In this document: in pieces, positions 57,423-64,000 of the stretch | How positions within the stretch are numbered: the first letter of the stretch is position 1 | How the letters are laid out: the number at the start of each line of letters is the position of its first letter | Assembly: GCA_030765065.1 (NCBI GenBank) | Contig: CM060988.1 | Span: forward strand, 179,345,065 to 179,409,064 | From: Deroplatys truncata | Lineage: Eukaryota > Arthropoda > Insecta > Mantodea > Mantidae | Reading direction: 5' to 3' | Length of the DNA stretch: 64,000 bases | Position numbers and translations under genes: made by a program | Notes under the pieces: generated by a model | The model's input: the letters and a program-made list of their open reading frames with translations, nothing else | Told to the model about the DNA's origin: nothing | Databases searched by the model: none

Positions 57423-57633
57423 CTCAACTATCAGCATGTTTCTCATCATGAGAGACGTTGGGAAAGACACAATCTTATGCCCATCATAATAAACTGTAAA
57501 CCTGCGAAGCAGTGTGGCAATGAAGTAGCCTTCCACATTGCCTGCAACGCACATGTATTCTGGTAACTTCTCTTGTATATAGGTAAGTGTGTCGGGTATC
57601 ACCTCTTGCAAAAACACAATGTCTGGCGAATTC
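57423..57633 (-). CDS. Tdp2: Tdp2 internal exon (tyrosyl-DNA phosphodiesterase 2)
   Basis: Most upstream Tdp2 exon found. Tdp2 is a nuclear Mg-dependent 5'-tyrosyl-DNA phosphodiesterase of the endonuclease/exonuclease/phosphatase (EEP) fold that removes trapped topoisomerase II from DNA ends. The 211 nt exon reads from one split-codon base through SPDIVFLQEVIPDTLTY to RNMLIVE. The glutamate of FLQEV matches the conserved catalytic LQE motif. The acceptor (ttgcag, read on the minus strand) precedes 57633. The donor GAG|GTCAGT follows 57423, leaving phase 0, which fits the next exon exactly. The first EEP motif (the WN.DGL asparagine) and any N-terminal UBA-like part must lie on exons further upstream and were not found. 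The frame is open with no damage. Exon borders are inferred from splice consensus and phase, not from transcripts. Confidence 0.9.
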
Positions 57634-58046
57634 CTGCAACAGTAATATTGGAATATTTAGTATATGTGAGTCCCTGTCAAATAAAAGATTAATGAGCCAG
57701 TGATGCTGTATAAGTAATTCAATTAACAGCTCAGATAGCAAGTGAAAATTGAAACTAGTAATGGCGAAGCAAACACACAAGAATAAATTACTTAAATAGG
57801 AATACCACACAGGTAAAACAATAAAAGTCCGCATTTTACAGAAATTAGGTTGATGGACCATCTGATGCTTCTTGCAGTGTATTATCATGTCAGGTAAGTA
57901 AATGAAAAATGATTGCAGGCCGAACTATACCATTTTAAAATATTGTGCTATATAAAAGAATGACCAAGTCACACTGCTCCCACAAAACAATGATCAGAGT
58001 CCAGTTCAATTTCTTAATTAGCTATTTTCTGGATATATGCAGGCTA
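57634..58046. other. Unassigned, probable Tdp2 intron
   Basis: Upstream of the acceptor at 57634 in gene orientation. No repeat recognised. Confidence 0.35.
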
Positions 58047-58059
58047 GCTAATTGTTAAA

Positions 58060-58351
58060 AAAAAAATTATTTTATTTATGGACGCTCCTTAACTGCTATG
58101 GCCCTTAGCGTCCCAATCAATAAAGGCGTGAAAGACCAGTAATTTTGCTCAGAGGCCTCTTTATCAGACTTGAAGTTCTTTTACGTGCCATAAATCTATG
58201 ACATGGGATCACCGGCTTTACTTCTCTTCCAAAGGAAGCCATGCTAAGGATTTTTACGCCCAAAAAAATCCATCGCCCTGTGCCAGGTTTGAACCCACGA
58301 CCTCGGGGACTAGAGGCTAGCATGGTAACCAATACACCATGGAGGGCAACT
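58060..58351 (-). mobile_element. SINE family 1, full-length, 13 bp target duplication
   Basis: GCTAATTGTTAAA at 58047-58059 and 58352-58364 flanks the insertion exactly. The head is complete: A-box within 'tggtgtattggttaccatg' and B-box GGTTCAAACC in minus reading. The A-rich tail lies next to 58060-58068. Confidence 0.93.
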
Positions 58352-58364
58352 GCTAATTGTTAAA

Positions 58365-59336
58365 GCGTACTTCTGTTTTTTGGCAGTGTTCATTGTTAAA
58401 AGTAATTTTCCTTAGTTGTACATGATTTGTTGATTTAAGCAATGAAAAGCCTTTAGAAAAGGATACAAAAACTGAAAATGTTTATAAGAAGATAGCATTA
58501 CAAAGTAGAAAACATTTTTGGTTAACTGACATTAAGAAACACTCAAACAACGATTCCTATTCTACTGATAATGGCTTTTCCCGTTTTCACAGTCCGAGTA
58601 CTTAAGACTTACAAAGTCTGACCATGTATGTATCACCAATGAACGGAACTACCATAAGGAGTATTAGAAAATGCTGCAGGTGTAGATTTTCTGTAACATG
58701 TATTGGGTTAAACTCTAAGAACAATACAGTATATGAGCATTGGAACAGAACTCACCAAGTCCACCTGTGGACAAAATGCCTTTTGATATGGATTCCCCAT
58801 ATTTCATTAGTGCTGAATCAATCTGTGCAATTCATTTGTTTTAAATAGTCCTCCTTCCCATCATAAAATGGCTTCAAAATACAGTGTTTGGTTCAGAAAG
58901 AACTTAGTCCACCAAGATAAATAGAACAAAATGCACCAGTTTACATAAACAAAGAATTACTAAGTGACGCTGTATACATACATGCTTTGACTACTGTGTT
59001 TGCATTCTGTCGAACTAGAAAAGCATGTGTTCCAGCCAAAGAGTATCACATATCACTTCCTTGAGTCCTGTTAGCAATATAAAGTCACGTTAAATGCATA
59101 AAGAAGATGAATCTGTTCACTTGAAGATCTGAGATAGAGAGCTGTGTCAAGGAAGCACTAATAAGATTTGCTGAAGTATTACAGCATGGAAAAGGAAATA
59201 ATTGTTGCAGGCAACAATAGAGGTACCAGAAAGAGAATGAAAGTTCAGGAAATAAAAAGAAGCAAAAACGAAATAAATAGGCTTATGCCATATCACTAAA
59301 ATGTACTTATATTACTCCCATGTAATATAATAAGAA
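58365..59336. other. Unassigned
   Basis: A possible small exon-like frame at 58771-58837 (minus) is discussed under rejected items. Otherwise nothing seen. Confidence 0.3.
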
Positions 59337-59338
59337 TA

Positions 59339-60625
59339 CGAGGGTGGTCTGAAAAGTTTCCGACCTCAACATGAAGATGGCAGCACTCGTAAATAAAAGC
59401 TAGTGAATTTCGTTGTTCATCTGTTGACAGTTACTCATCAAAGTTTCAGCCATTTTGGACGCTCAGTTGTTATGTAACAGTCGTTTGAGTGAGGTGATGC
59501 GAGTGTTTTTATGAAAATGGACAAAATCGAGTATCGAGCTGTCATTAAATATTTGTTTTTGAAGCCAATACGCCTATGCAAATCAAAGATGAGTTGGATT
59601 CTGTGTATGGTGACTCTGCACCATCATTTACCACAGTGAAATTTTGGGCAGCTGAATTTAAACGTGGCCATAAGAGCTTGGGAGACGAACGTTCGGGACA
59701 TCCAAAAACTGCAACTACCGACGAAAACATCGCCAAAGTTCACCAAATGGTGCTAGACGACCGCCGAATTAAAGTGAGAGAGATAGCAGAGGCTATGAAC
59801 ATGTCAAAAGAACATGTTTGTCACATACTAAATCAACATTTAGACATGAGAAAGCTGTCCGCACGTTGGGTGCCGCGTTTGCTCACGTTTGACCAAGAAC
59901 TTGTTCGAATGAACATTTCCAACACTCTGTTGGCGCAGTTTAGGCGCAATAAATCCGAGTTTTGGCGCCGATTAATTACTGTACATGAAACTTGGATACA
60001 CCATTATACGCCCGAAACAAAAATACAGCCCAAACAGTGCACTGCAAAGGGGGAACCAGCTCCAAAAAAGCAAAAACTGTTTTTTCGGCTGGGAAAGTGA
60101 TGGCGAGTGTTTTTTGGGATAGTCATGGAGTTATTTTAATCGAATCTTCAAAAAGGAAAAACCATTACAGGAGCATACTATGCATCATTACTTGACAAGC
60201 CTGAAGGCAGAACTTGCGGAAAAACGGCCACATTTGTAGAAAAAGAAAATTCTGTTTCACCAAGACAACGCACTGTCTCACACCTCAGCGGTTGCAATGG
60301 CAAAAATCCACGAATTATGGTTTGAACTGCTTGACCATCCGCCCTACTCACCAGATCTAGCCCCAAGCAACTTTTTGTTCTTTCATCTGAAAATTGCGCT
60401 CGGAGGACAGAGATTTTCGTCAAATGAAGAGGCAATCACCTTCGTGAACAATTATTTTGCAGAGAAAAACGCTGAGTACTATTTGGACGGGTTACAGAGA
60501 TGAGAGCATCGCTGGGAGAAGTGTGTAGAGTTACAAGTAGACTATGTTGAAAAATAAAAAAAAAAAAAATTCTGAAAAAATGTCTTGTCTCTTTATTAGG
60601 TCGGGAACTTTTCAGAGCACCCTCG
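59339..60625 (+). mobile_element. Full-length mariner (1287 bp)
   Basis: TA duplications lie at 59337-59338 and 60626-60627. The 28 bp terminal repeats begin CGAGGGTGGTCTGAAAAGTT on the left and CGAGGGTGCTCTGAAAAGTT on the right (inverted), with two mismatches in 28. Confidence 0.95.
59517..60557 (+). pseudogene. Mariner transposase, catalytic residues lost
   Basis: It starts MDKIEYRAVIKYLFLK, shifts frame near 59565, then runs through the HTH region (QIKDELDSVYGDSAPSFTTV, REIAEAMNMSKEHVCHILNQ) to about 60085. Further frameshifts follow near 60070-60150. The first catalytic position reads VHETWIHHYTPE, with His where the family has Asp. The second, FHQDNALSHT, keeps Asp. The third, SPDLAPSNF, has Asn for Asp. 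There is an in-frame TAG in place of Gln before KKKILF. It ends DYVEK with TAA at 60555-60557. Confidence 0.95.
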
Positions 60626-61025
60626 TATTATATTAATATGGCTGTGGAAAGACTTTTGTTATTAACAAGGAGGAGACCTTTTAAATCCTTCTGATAATTG
60701 AAGGCTTAAAGGAACCAACCTGGATAAAATCCTAGGGCCATATTCATAAATTTCACATTAGTCTGGATTGACTCCAGACTCATTTAGTCCAGACCAAAGG
60801 CCAACCAAGTTTTTGATATTCATAGATGATAAAAAATCTCAGACCAAGAAAGGCCGTGGATCAGCAAGGAGAAAATGTTACACGACAAAGTAAGGTAGTT
60901 CTGCGCATGCGCGATTTCCATAAAATAGTAAACTAACCACTGTTACTCACTAGTTTTTAATTTTCTACAATCTTTTCACAGCTGTTCTTTCATTGGTTCA
61001 GTACTCACTCCTCGCCCTCAGCAAA

Positions 61026-61175
61026 AAATGGAGATAACCAAGAAGCGTGCATTAAAACAGTCAGAGGAAAATACTTGTTTTCCTTAATAGAAAAAATGAT
61101 GGATATTATTGAAAACAAATTGGTTTCAACAAATGCAAATACAAAAATAAAGAGGCATGGAGGGAGATAGTACAT
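61026..61175 (+). pseudogene. Harbinger Myb/SANT-like accessory protein fragment
   Basis: Frames read MEITKKRALKQSEENTCF, then EKMMDIIENKLVSTNANTKI and KEAWREI after a shift. This resembles the 'LI.K...IIE.K.TD..T...K..AW..I' pattern of Harbinger-associated Myb/SANT proteins. Confidence 0.5.
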
Positions 61176-61794
61176 ATATAGGCAGTTTTGTGCATGATAC
61201 TAACCTATTGCCACCCCTCCCCTTTTGGAAACGTTCTTATCCACCAGATACACAGTTTCATGGCATTGTTAATCATTTCAATAAGAATTTAACTTGCTAG
61301 AATACTAACTTTTAACCTTAAAATTACAGAATGAAATCATATTTAAATAGGACGGAACATTTGCTGTTATTAAAATCTCACCCTAGATCTTAACCAAATA
61401 ATTAAATAGGTATTGTGTGAGAGTAATTATACAGAAATAATTACCTGAGGAAATTGATATATCATAAACCTTCCGGGAGTTGCAATCCTCCTCTCCTCGC
61501 CGGGAAAATGTAAGTAAAGCCTGAATTACTTCAAACTTAACCCAAATGACTTAACTCAACGCGACATAATGTGAAGGTCTTATACACTGTATTAATTGGA
61601 GCTATTTAGGGTTGTCTTAACATGGCTTACTTTGACAACGTAACTTAAAGAATTTGGCAGTGTCAAACTTTTCCTTCCCATTACGTCAAGTTTAATGTGC
61701 CATGGCAATTAGAACCAATCAGCGTGAAGCACTAGCATGAAGTAATAAAAGAACAATCAATCAAGATTCATTCATTACGTTAAGTGCAACCTAA

Positions 61795-62440
61795 TTAGAC
61801 CTTTACTTTAGCAGAATATTTTAACTTCACGTTACATCCCGTCATGTTACATAAAGTGCATCGTAATCCTGGTTTAACAAAGGTAAATCTAGCAATGGCA
61901 CATGAAACATTAGTTATAATGTGGCTTACTGACGTCTTACTAAGGTCAGTAGTGTTTTCTTGACATCCTTCTCTAGCATAATATGGAAGTGCTATTAACA
62001 CTGTATCACTTGAGATACTCAAACCTCGGTTATTGTCTCTGTCATATAGGTTAGAATGAATCCGTTTTATCAGCCTTCTAACCGTTGCTTTACTAAACCT
62101 GTATTTGTTTTGAAGTTTAGGTCGCCATACTTTCCAATTATGTCTAATTTTGGTAGATAGTTTTACTCCGTCTCATTTCACAAATTCTACATAAGCAGCC
62201 ACGCCCATCACTCCAAAGTCATCCATTTTGTAAAGATGGTCTGCCTTTAATCTACCCCTCATGGCACATGAGACATTAGTTATAATGCGGCTTACTGACG
62301 CCTTACTAAGGTCAGTAGTGTTTTCATGATACCCTTCTCTTACATAATGTGGAAGTGCTATTAGCATCATATCGAGATACTGAAGCCTCGGTTATCGTTT
62401 GTGTCATATAGGTCAGGATGAAACCATTTTATCAGCCTCA
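61795..62440 (-). pseudogene. Harbinger transposase fragments in tandem duplication
   Basis: Two minus open frames (61795-62022 and 62173-62370) encode near-duplicate pieces: LIALPYYAREGCQENTTDLS and LIALPHYVREGYHENTTDLS, then K(T/A)SVS(H/R)IITNVSCA. This is the HTH-like 'L..YA.G.....GD..GVS..TVSRI...V..A' stretch before the DDE core. The DNA of 61846-62080 and 62222-62440 is duplicated. Confidence 0.65.
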
Positions 62441-62635
62441 AAATTCACAAACTGTACGACACAACGTTCTACTCAATACAACACTGAACAATAACTAACA
62501 GACATAAAATAATGAAACTTCCGGCAGTGACACATTAAACACAGATGTGTGCAGGGATGTCAACCGCATTTCGCTCCAACACTCCATTGGCACGAAATTA
62601 TTAATGTTCCAGAATTTTTTGAACAGACCTCATAC
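62441..62635 (-). mobile_element. 5' end of the 35813-type mariner
   Basis: It matches 36516-36697 over its whole length (aaattcrcaaactgtacgac to cagacctcat). It contains only the 5' untranslated part and terminal repeat. Confidence 0.85.
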
Positions 62636-63455
62636 TTGATCAGAGTTTCTGTTTGAGTAATGTCAGTAGACTCGTCTTTCATAACTGAATAACACCTGGC
62701 TGACTATTTTTTATAAAATACTATCAGTAATTATTCCACATACTGCATCCTCTAATTCATGAATACTATCATAACTTTCATAATTTGCATTGCCACTGAA
62801 AGTTAATTAGGTTCAAAGAAAAGCATACTACTGTGATTTTCAAATGGGATGATGTTTGTCCTTGAGCGCGGCTGGAGCGGCAACCAATTGGAGTTCCGCT
62901 GTGTTGGCATATTGCATTCGCCGTAAGCTAAGCGTGACGTGCGCTAAGCGAATCTGTTTCTAATAAATATAATTTGCGCTAACACAAAAATTCAAATTTT
63001 GCAAAAAGGAATCCACTAGAAAGTAGGGAGTAATTTTCGTAACACAACCGTAAAAAACACATATTTTTAGCTCAATTAGTTTTCATAATACAAACGAATA
63101 AACATACCCATATGTTATATCATAACCACGTAAGCACTGTAATGGTCACATGATTTGTATGTATGCATCATTGTATACATTATGTATATGTATTTGTAAT
63201 TATACAGAACTACTGACTTGATGGTGATAAAGAATTATGTTGAAAAACCAAGGCGTTTGTTAAAGCTGAGAGAGAGCAAACAGCCCACCCAGCTCACTTG
63301 TGTTACTTGTAGAATGCTGAATCTGCAGAACGTGAGCCGTCACATGTTTATTATTGTGTGTTGTTTCTAAATCTGGGTTGGAGTTTATTTATCCTACACA
63401 GTTAATATCAGTATGCAGTTGTTCAGAGAGCAAGCAGCAAGAGTAAAATAGTGCA
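62636..63455. other. Unassigned
   Basis: No recognised repeat or exon. Confidence 0.3.
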
Positions 63456-63680
63456 ATGGCTTATTGTGGTGAATTTAGTGGCGAGTCAAAGAGGCAGGTA
63501 TTGCGAAGTCAGGCTCGAAGTAATATTTAGGGTCTACTCGTTTTTTAAAAAATGCAACAATGAGGAACACAGAAATCAACTTGATTTCAAAAATCCTCAA
63601 CAGGTTACTGCTAAAGCGTGTGGTGTCGGTAAAGCAAGTGTGTCTCGCATTTGCGGAGAGGCAAGATTAAATGCACAGGT
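63456..63680 (+). pseudogene. N-terminal HTH exon of a Tc1/mariner-group transposase, with splice donor
   Basis: ATG 63456 opens MAYCGEFSGESKRQVLRSQA. After a TAG/one-base shift at about 63528 the frame continues RVYSFFKKCNNEEHRNQ, QVTAKACGVGKASVSRICGE (a helix-turn-helix resembling the N-terminus of insect DDE transposases). It reaches aatgcacag|gtaatt, a good splice donor (63679/63680). The rest would lie beyond the window. Conservation of a donor could mean a spliced transposase or a co-opted gene, but the shift argues for a pseudogene. Confidence 0.5.
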
Positions 63681-64000
63681 AATTCATAACCTATAATTAT
63701 ATAAGACTTAAAAAATATGTACGTAACATGCGAGTATATTCCCAATTATGAATTTAAACACCAGGAGAATTATAAAAGTTTAGAAAATTCAGTTTGGGTA
63801 GCTTTACGTCGACCATTCTAGCGCCAGGCCGATGTGTGAGTGAGAAGGAAATATGAAAAGAGTGGGGGTAACGAGGCGGCAACGCTGTGCATGCAAATGC
63901 ACCTCATTCGCTGCAGAGCAGAACTCTTCACATTTGAAACTAATAATAAGTCTATACACAGTTCTTTTAATACAGAAAACTTTCTTGTAGCAGTATTTTC
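63681..64000. other. Unassigned right edge
   Basis: Nothing recognised. Confidence 0.3.

Larger units (their letters stand above)
60743..62440. mobile_element. PIF/Harbinger element, partly duplicated and truncated
   Basis: The left end 'gggccatattcataaattt' with subterminal 'tctggattgactccagact' is typical of insect Harbinger ends. A plus-strand Myb/SANT-like piece and minus-strand transposase pieces lie inside, the two-gene layout of this superfamily. The right terminus was not found. The element stops where a mariner fragment begins. Confidence 0.65.

Noticed and set aside
58771..58837. Possible minus-strand exon reading IDSALMKYGESISKGILSTGGL with acceptor and donor
   Set aside because: Splice sites look plausible, but its phase does not fit the Tdp2 exon at 57633 and I recognise no homologue.
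1..64000. CRISPR arrays, operons or bacterial promoters
   Set aside because: No regularly spaced direct repeats of CRISPR type and no prokaryotic gene organisation; the split Tdp2 gene and SINEs are eukaryotic.

Overview
This is a stretch of AT-rich animal nuclear DNA, almost certainly from an insect. It holds three split exons of one conserved host gene, the 3' half of tyrosyl-DNA phosphodiesterase 2 (Tdp2), on the minus strand. The rest is a dense layering of old and younger transposable elements: Tc1/mariner, pogo/Tigger, PIF/Harbinger, Helitron and Penelope-like remnants, Jockey-, I- and RTE-type LINEs, at least three tRNA-derived SINE families, solo LTRs, and one very abundant unclassified ~850 bp repeat called 'repeat A' here. 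No bacterial genes, CRISPR arrays, rRNA or functional tRNA genes were seen. The element mix fits a large-genome insect (a cockroach-like lineage is my guess, not shown).

Layout. 1-32250 lies downstream of Tdp2 and I recognise no host gene in it. It holds repeat A copies (about 2283, 3710, 8663, 13644, 17378, 18258, 20690, 22373, 30595), SINEs, an RTE LINE piece (2600-3140), a GC-rich Gag-like remnant (7645-8560), a solo LTR (11706-12732), a maT-like transposase (15150-16164), a Helitron piece (19083-19560), a Tigger element split by an LTR (23657-25957), a Tc1-like transposase (26585-27210) and an RNase H-bearing LINE split by a second LTR (27415-29990). 32250-57633 is Tdp2. The last coding exon and 3' UTR are at 32250-33199, followed upstream by an 18.5 kb intron, exon 51710-51880, a 5.5 kb intron and exon 57423-57633. 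The large intron carries a deleted mariner, a Jockey-type LINE (about 38240-45341) broken by three later insertions, a second LINE tail (46370-47244) and another solo LTR (47665-48814). The smaller intron carries a Penelope-like inverted-repeat element, a decayed mariner and an internally deleted Tigger (56322-57330). 57634-64000 probably lies in or before the 5' part of Tdp2. It holds a SINE with a 13 bp target duplication, a full-length but catalytically dead mariner (59339-60625), a PIF/Harbinger element with genes on both strands (60743-62440) and a transposase N-terminal exon with a splice donor at the right edge.

Most striking points. (1) A family of 0.9-1.15 kb solo LTRs starts TG and ends CA. 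Four copies are flanked by perfect 4 bp target duplications (AACG, CTTT, GGCT, CAGT). Their 3' part is a degenerate tandem array that repeats the LTR terminus together with a primer-binding-site-like motif, suggesting the LTR grew by capturing its own PBS/leader. (2) A mariner-type element (38949-39990) has both ends derived from its 3' end, giving ~210-230 bp inverted repeats. (3) Repeat A makes up much of the window, sometimes as tandem or inverted dimers, and keeps a recurring open frame.
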